From TK10-74A sp965263065 (GTDB lineage Bacteria; Chloroflexota; Dehalococcoidia; Bin125), in the NCBI GenBank assembly GCA_965263065.1, contig CBDHGH010000003.1, positions 2,046,001 to 2,110,000 of the forward strand: a stretch of 64,000 bases of DNA. Direction: 5' to 3'. Below are positions 11,808-20,295 of this stretch, piece after piece. The notes under the pieces were generated by a model. It had not been told where the DNA came from and did no database searches. It saw nothing but the letters and a program-made list of their open reading frames with translations. Position numbers and translations under genes: made by a program. How positions within the stretch are numbered: position 1 is the first letter of the stretch; every line of letters starts with the position of its first letter.

Positions 11808-13403
11808 CTAACCCCAGCCGCCGCCTCCTGGCGTCTCCATGCTGACGATATCCCCCGCTTCGACGGCGAACGTCGTTTTGCCCGGCAGCGCGCGATCGGG
11901 CTGGCCCGCCCGCTCGAGCCGATTGCGGCCCGGCGTCCCGTCGGCCCCGCCCGCCGCGCCCCACGCCCCCCGGCGCCGCCGCTCGCCGATCAGCGTCACC
12001 GTCGCCGGCGCGAGGAACTGCGTTCGTCGCACCAGCCCGTCGCCGCCGCGATGCCGGCCCGCGCCGCCGCTGCCCCGTCGCACGCTGTTCTCCAGCACCC
12101 GCAGCGGGTACGCGATCTCCAGCGCCTCGGCCGGCGTGTTGAGGGTGTTCGTCATGTGGCTCTGCACGGCATCAAGCCCGTGCCCCAGCGGGCCGCCGCC
12201 CAGCCCGCCGCCGCTCGTCTCGTAGTACGCCCAGGACTGCCCCGTGCGCGGGTCGATGCCGCCCGCCGCGACGTTGTTCATCGTCCCCGCCGACGCCGCC
12301 GGCATCCGATCGGGCAGCGCCTGCGCGATCGCCCCCCAGACCACGTCGACGATGCGCTGGCTCGTCTCGACGTTGCCCGCCGCGACCGCCGCCGGCGGCG
12401 CCGCGTTGACCACCGACCGCGCCGGCAGCGTGAAGCGCAGCGGCCGGAACAGCCCGGCGTTGGTCGGGGCCTGCGGCGGCAGCAGACAGCGCAGCACGTA
12501 GTAGCTCGCCGACCGCGTCACCGCCGCCACCGCGTTGATCGACCCCGGCCGCTGCCCGGCCGAGCCCGTGAAGTCGAGGTCCCAGACCGCCGCCGATGTC
12601 GTCAGGCGCAGCCGGATGGGCACCGGCTCGTCGCTGCTGCCGTCGTCGTCCAGCGCGTCCTCGAAGGCGTACGTGCCGGGCGGGATGGCGGCCATCCCGG
12701 CCAGCGCCGCCCGCTCGCCCGCGTCGAGCAGCGCCGCCGACGCCCGCCGGAACCCCGCTGCTCCGAAGCGCTCGGCCAGCGCCGCCAGCCGTCGCTCGCC
12801 CACCCGCTGCGCCGCCACCTGTGCGTCGACGTCGCCCTGCCGCTCGACGGGCGTGCGCACGTTGCGCAGGAACAGCGCCAGCGTCTCGGGCACCAGCGCC
12901 CCGGCCCGGTAGAGCCGCACCGGAGGGATGATGAACCCCTCCTGGACCAACTCCTGCGCGACCGGCATCGAGCCCGGCGCCATGCCGCCGATGTCGGCCT
13001 GATGCGCCCGGCTGGCGACGTACCCCACCAGCGACCCGCGCCCTCCGCGCCCCGGCCGGAAGACCGGCGAGACCATCGTCACGTCGGGCAGGTGCGTGCC
13101 GCCGCGGAAGGGGTCGTTCAGGATCGCGATGTCGCCCGGCGACCACGGCGCGAGCTCCCGCACCGCCCCCACCGACTCCGGCATCGCGCCCAGGTGCACC
13201 GGGATGTGCGCCGCCTGCGCCAGCAGCCGCCCCCCGGCGTCGAACACGGCGCAACTGTAGTCGGCGCGCTCCTTGATATTGGGCGACAGCGCCGTGTGCC
13301 GCAGCGTCGCGCCCATCTCCTCCGCGATCGACGTCGCCAGCGACTCGAACACCGCCAGCCGCGCCGGATCGATCGCGACACTCGTGTTCGAGCGCTTAGC
13401 CAT
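11808..13403 (-). CDS. hyuB: Hydantoinase B / 5-oxoprolinase beta-type subunit
   Basis: Subunit of an ATP-dependent hydantoinase or oxoprolinase-type amidohydrolase. The 531-aa product has family signatures: N-terminal SPNIKERADYSCAVFD, central DPFRGGTHLPD and a Gly-rich C-terminal segment ending ETPGGGGWG. The start at 13403 (MAKRSNTS) overlaps the end of the small upstream gene by 8 bp, so the two are translationally coupled. With hyuA and the small gene it forms a three-gene operon. Substrate cannot be told from sequence. Confidence 0.92.
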   Translation of the reverse strand: MAKRSNTSVAIDPARLAVFESLATSIAEEMGATLRHTALSPNIKERADYSCAVFDAGGRLLAQAAHIPVHLGAMPESVGAVRELAPWSPGDIAILNDPFRGGTHLPDVTMVSPVFRPGRGGRGSLVGYVASRAHQADIGGMAPGSMPVAQELVQEGFIIPPVRLYRAGALVPETLALFLRNVRTPVERQGDVDAQVAAQRVGERRLAALAERFGAAGFRRASAALLDAGERAALAGMAAIPPGTYAFEDALDDDGSSDEPVPIRLRLTTSAAVWDLDFTGSAGQRPGSINAVAAVTRSASYYVLRCLLPPQAPTNAGLFRPLRFTLPARSVVNAAPPAAVAAGNVETSQRIVDVVWGAIAQALPDRMPAASAGTMNNVAAGGIDPRTGQSWAYYETSGGGLGGGPLGHGLDAVQSHMTNTLNTPAEALEIAYPLRVLENSVRRGSGGAGRHRGGDGLVRRTQFLAPATVTLIGERRRRGAWGAAGGADGTPGRNRLERAGQPDRALPGKTTFAVEAGDIVSMETPGGGGWG

Positions 13404-13839
13404 CGGACGGCCGCCGTTCCGACAGCGCCGCCCAGACCGCCGCCGCGACCGACTCCGGCGTCGCGCCCGCCGGCAGCGCGACATCCGCCGCCGCGTCCAT
13501 CGCCTCGATCCCGACCGCCACCGACAGCGCGCTGACGCCCGGGATCATGCGCGCCAGCCGCAGCAGGTCGTCGCCGGCGCCGGCTGCGCGCAGCGCCTCC
13601 CCGTACACGACGACGTGGTAGCCCGCCTTCACGTACCCCGACGTCAGCAGCTTCAGCTGTCGCGACGCCACGACGTCGTCCGTCTCGCCGCCATGCGGCG
13701 TCGCGATCCATTCGCCCGACAACGCTCCGAACGGCACGACGACGCTCGGCCCCGGCAGCCGCTCCGCGATCGCCCGGCCGATGGTGCCGCCGATGGCCGC
13801 TCCCCCGTCCGCTGCGTGCAGTGTGATGACCGCTCTCAT
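13396..13839 (-). CDS. Hypothetical protein between hyuA and hyuB
   Basis: A 147-aa protein, start MRAVITLHAADGG. It overlaps hyuA by 4 bp (ATGA) and hyuB by 8 bp, so all three genes are tightly coupled. It has alternating hydrophobic and Gly-rich segments (TIGRAIAERLPGPSVVV, LPAGATPESVAAAVW) suggestive of a small alpha/beta domain. No catalytic motif or known family is recognised. The position argues for an accessory subunit or chaperone of the hydantoinase. Confidence 0.8.
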   Translation of the reverse strand: MRAVITLHAADGGAAIGGTIGRAIAERLPGPSVVVPFGALSGEWIATPHGGETDDVVASRQLKLLTSGYVKAGYHVVVYGEALRAAGAGDDLLRLARMIPGVSALSVAVGIEAMDAAADVALPAGATPESVAAAVWAALSERRPSDG

Positions 13840-15866
13840 CGCTGTTCCTCCCGTCGCTGGCCCTCTCTCGCGATGCGCAGACTGCCCGAGGCCAGCGGAC
13901 GCGCCCGCCAGCCCGGCGGCGCCAGGATCGTCGTGTCCAACTGCGTCAGGATCGCCGGCCCCGATATCGGCCGTCGCAGCGCGCCCCGCTCGACGATACG
14001 CGTGCGTCGCGGCCGCTCCCAGACGACCGTCGCTGTCTCATCCGGCCGATGCACCGCCTCCGCCCCGGACGGCGCGGGCGGTCCCGCGTCGGGCGGCGCG
14101 GCGCTACGGGCGATTGCCTTGACGCGCGCCACGACCACCTCCAGCGGTCGCCGCCGGTCGGCGTGGCCGAAGCGCGACAGGTGGGCCTCCGCCAGCGCCG
14201 CGCGGATCGCCGCCCGCGTCGTCGACCGCAGCGGCGTCGCGATCTCGTGCGACTGCCCCGCGTAGCGCAGGTCGGCCGACCGCTCGACCCGGCAGCGCGC
14301 GTAGCCGTCGGCGCGTAGCGCCGCCCGCGCCTGCGCCTCCAGACGCTCGAAGGTCGCCTCCAGCGTGGCGTCGCGCCCCGTCGCATCGGAATCGACGCGC
14401 AGCACCAGCCCCTGCTCGGCGTCCTTCACGACCGGCGCCTGTAGCATCCCCGCCGCCGAGAGCACGCCCGGCGCCGGCGGGATCAGCACCTGCGGGATGC
14501 CCAACTCCGCCGCCAGGTCGCAGGCGTGCAGCGGCCCCGCCCCGCCGAACGCGACCAGCGTGAAGTCGGCCGGGTCGAAGCCGCGCTCCACCGAGATCAC
14601 GCGCAGGGCCCGCGCCATGTTCGCGTTCGCCACCTCGACGATCGCCTGCGCCGTGCGCCGCGCCGACCCTCCGAAGCCCGCCGACAGCGTCGCCACCGCC
14701 CGCTCCGCCGCCGCCGCGTCGAGCGCCATCGCGCCGCCCAGGAATCGGTCCGGCCGCAGCCGCCCCAGCACGACGTGCGCGTCGGTCAACGTCGGCGCGT
14801 CGCCGCGCCCGTAGGCCGCCGGGCCCGGCGCCGCGCCCGCGCTCTGCGGCCCCACGCGCAGCGCGCCGCCCGCGTCGAGCGACGCGATCGAGCCGCCGCC
14901 CGCGCCCACCGTGTGCACGTCGACCGCCGGCGTGCGAATCGGCAGCCCGCCCACGGCGAAGTCGGTGCGCTCCAGCACCCGGCCCGGCAGCAGGCTGACG
15001 TCGGTCGAGGTGCCCCCCATGTCGAAGCTGATCAGCCGCTCGATCCCGGCCGCCGCCGCCGCCGCGCGCGCCCCCACCACCCCGCCCGCCGGCCCCGAGA
15101 GCACCGTCCGCACGGCGTCCCGCGACGCCTCGGCGACGCTCATGGCGCCGCCGTTTGAGCGCATCACCCGCAGCCGCGTCGCGCCCCCGCCCGTCCGCAG
15201 CCCCGCCTCCAGCCGCGACAGATAGCGCTCCATCGCCGGCGCGACGTAGGCGTTCGCCACCGTCGTGCTCATGCGCTCGAACTCCCGGTGCTCGGGCAGC
15301 ACCTCGCACGACGCCGACACCGCCATGCCCCGCGCCCGCGCCATCGCCGCGATGCGCTGCTCGTGCGCCGGGTTCACGAACGAGAACAGCAGGCAGACCG
15401 CCAGCGCCTCCGCCCCGCTCGCCTCGACCCGGTCCAGCACGGCCGACACCTCGTCCTCGTCGAGCGCCCGCAGCACGCCGCCGTCGGCCGCGACGCGCTC
15501 ATCGACCTCGAAGCGGCGCTCGCCGGGGATCGGTGGCGCCGGTCGCGTGGGGTGCAGCGCGTACAACTCCGGCCGCGCCTGCCGCCCGATGACCAGCGTG
15601 TCGCCGAAGCCCCGCGTCGTGATCAGCGCGCAGCGCGCCCCGCTGCGCGTCAGCAGCGTGTTCGTCGATACCGTCGAGCCGTGCACCACCTCATCAGGCC
15701 GCCAGCCCTGCTCCGCCAGCCCCTCCAGGATCGCGCGGCCCGGGTCGTCCGGCGTCGAGGGGCGCTTGTGCAGCCGCAGCGCCGCCCCGTCCCAGTAGAG
15801 GAAGTCGGTGAACGTGCCGCCCACGTCGACGCCCAGCAGTCGGCGGCGGCCGCGCTGTCCGGCCAC
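13836..15866 (-). CDS. hyuA: Hydantoinase A / 5-oxoprolinase alpha-type subunit
   Basis: ATP-binding subunit of the hydantoinase/oxoprolinase complex, acting on cyclic amides. The 676-aa product begins LLGVDVGGTFTDF, the ASKHA-type phosphate loop, followed by VVHGSTVSTNTLL, a second nucleotide motif FDMGGTSTDVSLL and the VAFGGAGPLHACDLA motif characteristic of the family. Stop and next start overlap as ATGA with the small gene downstream. First gene of the hyuA-small gene-hyuB operon. Confidence 0.94.
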   Translation of the reverse strand: MAGQRGRRRLLGVDVGGTFTDFLYWDGAALRLHKRPSTPDDPGRAILEGLAEQGWRPDEVVHGSTVSTNTLLTRSGARCALITTRGFGDTLVIGRQARPELYALHPTRPAPPIPGERRFEVDERVAADGGVLRALDEDEVSAVLDRVEASGAEALAVCLLFSFVNPAHEQRIAAMARARGMAVSASCEVLPEHREFERMSTTVANAYVAPAMERYLSRLEAGLRTGGGATRLRVMRSNGGAMSVAEASRDAVRTVLSGPAGGVVGARAAAAAAGIERLISFDMGGTSTDVSLLPGRVLERTDFAVGGLPIRTPAVDVHTVGAGGGSIASLDAGGALRVGPQSAGAAPGPAAYGRGDAPTLTDAHVVLGRLRPDRFLGGAMALDAAAAERAVATLSAGFGGSARRTAQAIVEVANANMARALRVISVERGFDPADFTLVAFGGAGPLHACDLAAELGIPQVLIPPAPGVLSAAGMLQAPVVKDAEQGLVLRVDSDATGRDATLEATFERLEAQARAALRADGYARCRVERSADLRYAGQSHEIATPLRSTTRAAIRAALAEAHLSRFGHADRRRPLEVVVARVKAIARSAAPPDAGPPAPSGAEAVHRPDETATVVWERPRRTRIVERGALRRPISGPAILTQLDTTILAPPGWRARPLASGSLRIAREGQRREEQR

Positions 15867-15934
15867 GGCTTACGGCGCGGCTTCCCGCGGTCGCGGCAGG
15901 TAGTCGCCGCCGTCGAGTGTGGATCTCGCTCCCG

Positions 15935-16795
15935 TCACGACGCCGCCCCGTCGCGCCCCAGCGGGTTCAGCGATCCCGTCCGGTAGCCCCCCAGGTCCAG
16001 CGTCACGAAGCGGAAGCCCAGCCCGCGCAGCCGCCGCTCGATCGTCTCCCGCTCCCGCGCCACGATCGCCATGCCCGCCGCGTCCGTCTCGATCCGCGCG
16101 ATCTCGCCGTGGTGCCGCACCCGCACTTGTCGCAGCCCCAGTCCCCGCAGCACCGCCTCCGCCGCCTCGATCTCGCCCAGCACCGGCGCCGACACCGGCG
16201 TCCCGACGGGCACGCGACTGGCCAGGCAGGCCGCCGCCGGCTTGTCCCACGCGGCCAGCCCCAGGTGACGCGCCAGCGCCCGCACATCGGCCTTGCCGCA
16301 GCCCGCCTCGACCAGCGGGCTCCGGACGCCGCCCTCCGCCGCCGCTCGCAGCCCCGGCCGATAGTCGCCCAGGTCGTCGCGGTTCGTCCCGTTGCAGACC
16401 ACAGCGCCGGTCTCCGCCGCGATCGGCGTCAGGTGGCTGTAGAGCTCGCTCTTGCAGTGGAAGCAGCGGTCGCCCGCGTTCGCGACGTACGCCGGCCGCG
16501 CCAGCTCGTCGGTCCGCACCACCCGATGCCGGATGCCGATCGCCGCCGCCATCTCGATGGCCGCCGCCAACTCCGCCCCCGGCAGCGACGGCGACTGCGC
16601 CGTCACCGCCAGCGCGTCGTCGCCCAGCTGCTCCGCCGCGATCGCCGCCACCAGCGCGCTGTCGACCCCGCCGCTGAACGCCACCACCGCCCGCTCGTAC
16701 CCCCGCACGATCGCCCGCAGCGCCGTCAGTCGCTGCGCTTGCGCGCGCGGCAGATCGGCGGCTGGTCCGCGCTCGGCGACATCGTGGTCAGGCAT
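15935..16795 (-). CDS. larE: LarE-like ATP-dependent sacrificial sulfur transferase
   Basis: PP-loop enzyme of the family that inserts sulfur into the nickel-pincer cofactor of lactate racemase; related proteins serve other sulfur-transfer reactions. The 286-aa product has the PP-loop AFSGGVDSALV near residue 40, the RCFHCKSELY motif typical of LarE, CNGTNRDDLGDYRPG and PAAACLASRVP. The start at 16795 has TATGAT about 10 bases upstream on the minus strand, so the mRNA may be nearly leaderless. larA, larB and larC are not in the window. Confidence 0.9.
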   Translation of the reverse strand: MPDHDVAERGPAADLPRAQAQRLTALRAIVRGYERAVVAFSGGVDSALVAAIAAEQLGDDALAVTAQSPSLPGAELAAAIEMAAAIGIRHRVVRTDELARPAYVANAGDRCFHCKSELYSHLTPIAAETGAVVCNGTNRDDLGDYRPGLRAAAEGGVRSPLVEAGCGKADVRALARHLGLAAWDKPAAACLASRVPVGTPVSAPVLGEIEAAEAVLRGLGLRQVRVRHHGEIARIETDAAGMAIVARERETIERRLRGLGFRFVTLDLGGYRTGSLNPLGRDGAAS

Positions 16796-16867
16796 CCGCC
16801 CCCGATCATACGCCAGCCCCGCCGGTCGCCCCCGCCGCGCTAGACTGTGGCGGGAGGAGAGTGCGCG

Positions 16868-17128
16868 ATGGAGTTGCATCACGGCGTCCCCGAGGGCATT
16901 GAGTTCCCGGATGAGGATAAGTTCCGAAAGAACTGCATGGCGATCGATGCCCGCATGGCGGACCTCATCGACACGCATGTGGGCCAGTTCGTCGCCTGCT
17001 TTGGCGACGACCAGCAGTTCGCGTTCGGCGATGACCTCGAGGAGTTGATCGCGCGGATCCCCAGAGCGGAGCTCCCCACGGCGGCGCTCGAGGCCGTGCC
17101 CGCGCGAGACGAGATCCTGATTCTGTGA
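16868..17128 (+). CDS. DUF5678-like small protein, first gene of protease cassette A
   Basis: An 86-aa protein. The pattern THVGQFVACFGDDQQFAFG followed by an amphipathic helix and a C-terminal beta strand (DEILIL) resembles DUF5678 (a gkwVAi-type strand-turn-strand). The ATG at 16868 has a strong GGGAGGAG site and a TAGACT hexamer at 16841. Its TGA overlaps the ATG of the following retropepsin-like gene by one base. Nearly identical to the gene at 17934-18194. Role unknown; it may bind, present or restrain the partner. Confidence 0.8.
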   Translation: MELHHGVPEGIEFPDEDKFRKNCMAIDARMADLIDTHVGQFVACFGDDQQFAFGDDLEELIARIPRAELPTAALEAVPARDEILIL

Positions 17129-17595
17129 TGCGCATCCCCGGATACATGCGGCCCGTGCCGGTGCCCGAAGTGCCGGCCCGGCCCTACGTAGAGGCCGCGC
17201 TCGCCTTGCAGGGCAGCATCGACATAGTCCGGATCCAGTTCCTCATAGATACGGGAGCGGACGACACGATCTTGCACCCGCGTGACGTGCGCCGGCTTGA
17301 CACCCTGCTGCAGCCCGACCCGCCTCTGCTCGCGTCCACCTTCGACGATCATCCGGGACGACGCTCGATCGGCGGCGTCGGCGGCCGCGTGTACATCATC
17401 CCCGCCTCAGTGCGGCTGTTCTTCCGAATCGAAGGCAGCAGGGATCGTCTCCGGCATGACTGCCGAGTCTGGGTCGCCGAGCCGACCGCCACGAATCGGC
17501 GGCTGCCGTCCCTGCTCGGGCGCGATCTGCTCCAGCTCTTCCGCCTCACCGTCGACTACGAAGCCGCGCCGCCCGTCCTGCTGGAGCGGTCCTGA
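17128..17595 (+). CDS. Retropepsin-like aspartyl protease-fold protein, cassette A
   Basis: A 155-aa protein with single-domain retropepsin features: catalytic-type LIDTGADDT near residue 38 and the late SLLGRDLL motif near residue 130. Retropepsins act as homodimers, one Asp per subunit; activity here is inferred. There is no signal peptide, so it is cytoplasmic. It is translationally coupled to the upstream DUF5678-like gene (TGATG overlap). The tandem copy at 18191-18643 is conserved except for a variable stretch between the DTGA motif and IGGVGG. Confidence 0.82.
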   Translation: MRIPGYMRPVPVPEVPARPYVEAALALQGSIDIVRIQFLIDTGADDTILHPRDVRRLDTLLQPDPPLLASTFDDHPGRRSIGGVGGRVYIIPASVRLFFRIEGSRDRLRHDCRVWVAEPTATNRRLPSLLGRDLLQLFRLTVDYEAAPPVLLERS

Positions 17596-17865
17596 CCGTC
17601 GCCCGGCCCGGCCCGATGGCCGCCCCAACAGCCCCGCGCCGTCTTCAACGACCTGAGGAACCTCGTTCCCGCGACGGCCGCGCTGGACGTGGCGAAGAGC
17701 GACGACCTCGCAGACGAGTGGCTGCCGTCGTGGAAGCGGCGCAACCCGGCGGGCCACGCCGCCCACGCCTGCAAGTACGCGACCCGCTACCGCGAGGTCG
17801 CCGACATCTACGGTCACCAGCTCAGCCGCTCGGAAGTCGACGCTCTGGATGCGGCCTGTCACTGA
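17596..17865 (+). pseudogene. Possible remnant of a coding region between the two A cassettes
   Basis: The frame directly after the protease stop stays open to a TGA at 17863 and encodes a plausible charged, non-repetitive peptide (VFNDLRNLVPATAALD ... YREVADIYGHQLSR). It lacks an ATG and ribosome binding site; a GTG at 17689 is the only near candidate start. It may be the 3' end of a gene whose 5' part was lost when the cassette duplicated. Confidence 0.3.
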
Positions 17866-17933
17866 CGGCACACCTGCGCCAGCGCCGTCGTCGCGTCCGC
17901 GGCGCGCTAGACTGAGCGGGAGGAGAGTGCGCG

Positions 17934-18194
17934 ATGGAGTTGCACGATGGCGTCCCCGAGGGCATCGAGTTCCCGGATATGGACAAGTTCCGCAGGAACC
18001 ACATGGCCGTCTGCGACCGCATGGGGGATCTCATCGACACGCATGTGGGCCAGTTCGTCGCCTGCTTCGGCGACGACCAGCAGTTCGTGTTCGGCGATGA
18101 CCTCAAGGAACTGGTCGCACGGATTCCCAGTGCGGAGCGTCCCACGGCGTATGTTGACAGCGTGCCCGCGCGAGACGAGATCCTGATTCTGTGA
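17934..18194 (+). CDS. DUF5678-like small protein, first gene of protease cassette A'
   Basis: An 86-aa paralogue of 16868-17128, sharing THVGQFVACFGDDQQF and the VPARDEILIL tail. The upstream block (TAGACT at 17908, then GGGAGGAGAGTGCGCG and the ATG) is the same as in the first copy, so promoter and ribosome site were duplicated with the gene. It overlaps the next gene by 4 bp (GTGA). Confidence 0.8.
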   Translation: MELHDGVPEGIEFPDMDKFRRNHMAVCDRMGDLIDTHVGQFVACFGDDQQFVFGDDLKELVARIPSAERPTAYVDSVPARDEILIL

Positions 18195-18643
18195 CCCGCA
18201 TCCCCGGCTATCTGGCGCCGGTTCGGATCCCCGGGGTACCTGCACGCCCCTACGTGGACGCCGAGTTGCTCATCCAGGGGACCGCGACATCCCTCGCCAT
18301 CCCGTTCTTGATCGATACCGGCGCCGACGACACCGTCTTGCACCCGCGCGATCTGGAGCAGTCCCAGGGGCAGCTCCTCGAAACCCGTTTCGAGGAGCTG
18401 CCAGAACGGCAGCGGGTCGGCGGAGTCGGCGGCGGCACGTACATCATCCCGCTCTCCGTGCGGCTGTTTTTCCGCACCGAAGGCGGCAGGGATCGTCTCC
18501 GGCATGACTGCCGAGTTTGGGTCGCACAGCCGACCGCCACGAATCGGCGGTTGCCCTCGCTGCTCGGGCGCGATCTGCTCCACCTCTTCCGCCTCACCAT
18601 CGACTACGCCGCCGCCCCGCCCGTCCTCCTGGAGCGGTCCTGA
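18191..18643 (+). CDS. Retropepsin-like aspartyl protease-fold protein, cassette A'
   Basis: A 150-aa paralogue of 17128-17595, starting with GTG inside the stop of the preceding gene. It has LIDTGADDTVLHP near residue 38 and PSLLGRDLLHLF near 125. The segment between them is replaced relative to copy A and carries a perfect 16-bp inverted repeat in the DNA (18369-18402). The C-terminus APPVLLERS is shared with copy A. Probable dimeric aspartyl protease or peptide-binding protein; substrate unknown. Confidence 0.82.
   Translation: MTRIPGYLAPVRIPGVPARPYVDAELLIQGTATSLAIPFLIDTGADDTVLHPRDLEQSQGQLLETRFEELPERQRVGGVGGGTYIIPLSVRLFFRTEGGRDRLRHDCRVWVAQPTATNRRLPSLLGRDLLHLFRLTIDYAAAPPVLLERS
18369..18402. 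repeat. Perfect 16-bp inverted repeat inside a protease gene
   Basis: Arms 18369-18384 and 18387-18402 (GGCAGCTCCTCGAAAC and its complement) are separated by CC. It lies in the only divergent segment of the cassette A' protease relative to its tandem paralogue. It could form a stable mRNA hairpin or mark a past insertion or recombination. Confidence 0.85.
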
Positions 18644-18729
18644 GTCGTCACCCCTGCCCGTGTAGTCCCCGCCCCCCGACTCCTTGCTCCGACCCCACAC
18701 CCCCGATACCGTCGCCACCGGAGATCTCC

Positions 18730-19392
18730 ATGCCCGACGACATCACCCTCCAACTCGACCAACGCAGCGTGACCGGCAAGAAGGTGCGCTACCTGCGCCG
18801 CGACGGCATCATCCCCGGCAACGTCTACGGACGCGGCCTCGCCTCCGTCGCGGTCCAGGCCCCGCTGCGGGAGTTGCGGCGCGTCTTCCGCGGCCACGAC
18901 CGCAACCAAGTGGTGAACGCGCAGATCGCCGGCGAGCCCGGCATCCGCCCCGTCGTCCTGCGCGACGTGCAGCGCCACCCCGTCACGCACGACGTCGAGC
19001 ACGTGGACCTCTACCACATCGACATGACGCGCCCCATCCACTCCAGCGCCACGGTGCACATCGTCGGCGAAGAGATCTGCCCGGCGATCATCCTCGGCGG
19101 CGTGCTCGTGCTCGGCCTCGGCTCGGTGATGCTCGAAGCCCTGCCCATGGACATGCCCTCCGACTTCACCATCGACATCTCCCACCTCGAACACTTCGGC
19201 CAGAGCGTGCACGTCTCCGACCTCGACCTGCCCGCCGGAGTCCGCGCCCTCGCCGAGCCCACCGCGCAGCTCGCCACGATCATCGCTCCGCGCGTCGCGG
19301 AGGAGGACGAAGTCGACAGCGAAGACCTCGAGGAGGGCGTCGAGGGCGAGGACGCGCCTGCAGACGCCGACGCCGCCGACGCGCCCGACTAG
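18730..19392 (+). CDS. rplY: 50S ribosomal protein L25 (general stress protein Ctc type)
   Basis: Binds 5S rRNA in the large subunit. The 220-aa product has the N-terminal L25 domain (RSVTGKKVRYLRRDGIIPGNVYG), then the C-terminal TL5/CTC beta domain (PMDMPSDFTIDISHLE, SVHVSDLDLPAGV), and a long acidic tail (EDEVDSEDLEEGVEGED). The ATG at 18730 follows GGAG. It is transcribed convergently with the following antitoxin genes. The last 24 bp of its coding and stop region are repeated at 19822-19845. Confidence 0.95.
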   Translation: MPDDITLQLDQRSVTGKKVRYLRRDGIIPGNVYGRGLASVAVQAPLRELRRVFRGHDRNQVVNAQIAGEPGIRPVVLRDVQRHPVTHDVEHVDLYHIDMTRPIHSSATVHIVGEEICPAIILGGVLVLGLGSVMLEALPMDMPSDFTIDISHLEHFGQSVHVSDLDLPAGVRALAEPTAQLATIIAPRVAEEDEVDSEDLEEGVEGEDAPADADAADAPD

Positions 19393-19397
19393 CCGCC
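19374..19397. repeat. 24-bp direct repeat, left copy (mate at 19822-19845)
   Basis: CGCCGACGCGCCCGACTAGC and the next four bases occur both at the end of rplY and at the 3' end of hicB (19822-19845). The two copies bracket the orphan antitoxin gene and the hicB 5' fragment, as expected for a duplication or insertion of a 448-bp segment. Confidence 0.85.
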
Positions 19398-19399
19398 GC

Positions 19400-19464
19400 G
19401 GTGGGTCCGGCCTGATCCAGCCGGGCGGGGTAGACGAATCGCACTTACGTTTCCTTTCGTTCGG
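19400..19464 (-). pseudogene. Truncated copy of the hicB 5' end
   Basis: This 65-bp stretch closely matches 20245-20309, the first codons and upstream region of intact hicB (shared core GGTGGGTCCGGCCTGATCCA, then GGGGTAGACGAATCGCA). Only the first 15 or so codons on the minus strand remain before the repeat unit joins rplY. Non-functional remnant. Confidence 0.8.
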
Positions 19465-19472
19465 CGCGTGCG

Positions 19473-19748
19473 CTACCGGGTCACGGCGAGCCGCAGGTCC
19501 AACGTTTCCAGGACACGGAACAGGGTGTCGAGGCGTGGATTGCCGTCGCCGGAGAGCGCGCGATAGAGGTTGGGCCTGCCCAACCCGCTGGCCTCGGCGA
19601 CGGCGGTCATCCCCTTGGCGCGGGCGACGTCGCCAACCGCCTTGGCGAAGAACGCCGGATCGCGCTCCTCCAGGGCGGCGTTGAGGTAGGCGACCAGGGC
19701 CTCGTCGCTGTCGAGGAAGTCGACCGCATCGAACTTCTTGAGTTTCAT
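19473..19748 (-). CDS. Orphan HigA-like addiction-module antidote protein (XRE)
   Basis: A 91-aa protein matching the putative addiction module antidote family: KFDAVDFLDSDEALVAYL at the N-terminus, then a short XRE helix-turn-helix (GMTAVAEASGLGRPNLYRAL) and the GNPRLDTLFRVLETLDLRL tail. These normally neutralise a RelE/HigB-type toxin encoded immediately upstream; none is found here. The start at 19748 is favoured because GAGGAGG lies at proper spacing. The gene lies in the segment bounded by the 24-bp direct repeats. Confidence 0.85.
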   Translation of the reverse strand: MKLKKFDAVDFLDSDEALVAYLNAALEERDPAFFAKAVGDVARAKGMTAVAEASGLGRPNLYRALSGDGNPRLDTLFRVLETLDLRLAVTR

Positions 19749-19836
19749 CAGCATCCCTCCTCAAGCTCGGCGGCCATCTGCTGAGCGCGCCGAATGTCTC
19801 GTTGCGGGCTCGACCATCGCGCGCCGACGCGCCCGA

Positions 19837-20289
19837 CTAGCCGCCCCGGGCGGGTGCGACCGTCCGCGCCCGCACCTCCACGATGAGCTCCTGGCCGAGC
19901 GCTCCCAGCGCCTCGTTGAGACGACTGGCGGCGGTCCGGTGGCGCGGCGCCAGCATCCGGCGAACGACCTTCTCATCGACGCCCAGGCGGCCGGCGAGCG
20001 CCACACGGGACAGGCCACTGTCGCGGAAGGCCAGTGCGAAGGCCGCTTTGGCCGCCATGTCCGCAGGCACGGCCACGGGGCGCTCACCCGGCGCGAGCGC
20101 GCTCGGCACGGGGATCGGCTCCCCGTCATCGATACGTCCGGCGATCGCTTCCTCGAGGGCGTCGCGGGCTTCCGTCAGCGCGTCCGTTTCGTCGGCGCCG
20201 GACGTCAGGCACTCCGGCAGGTCGCGGAACGACACGACGACCTCGGTGGGTCCGGCCTGATCCAGCCTGGCGGGGTAGACGAATCGCAT
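19837..20289 (-). CDS. hicB: HicB-type antitoxin with C-terminal helix-turn-helix
   Basis: A 150-aa partner of the HicA toxin encoded just upstream. The N-terminal HicB fold (VSFRDLPECLTSGADETDALTEA) is followed by an HTH (LSRVALAGRLGVDEKVVRRML) for autoregulation, and a C-terminal extension. It starts 6 bp after the hicA stop. A truncated duplicate of its 5' end lies at 19400-19464. Confidence 0.9.
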   Translation of the reverse strand: MRFVYPARLDQAGPTEVVVSFRDLPECLTSGADETDALTEARDALEEAIAGRIDDGEPIPVPSALAPGERPVAVPADMAAKAAFALAFRDSGLSRVALAGRLGVDEKVVRRMLAPRHRTAASRLNEALGALGQELIVEVRARTVAPARGG

Positions 20290-20295
20290 TTTCCG

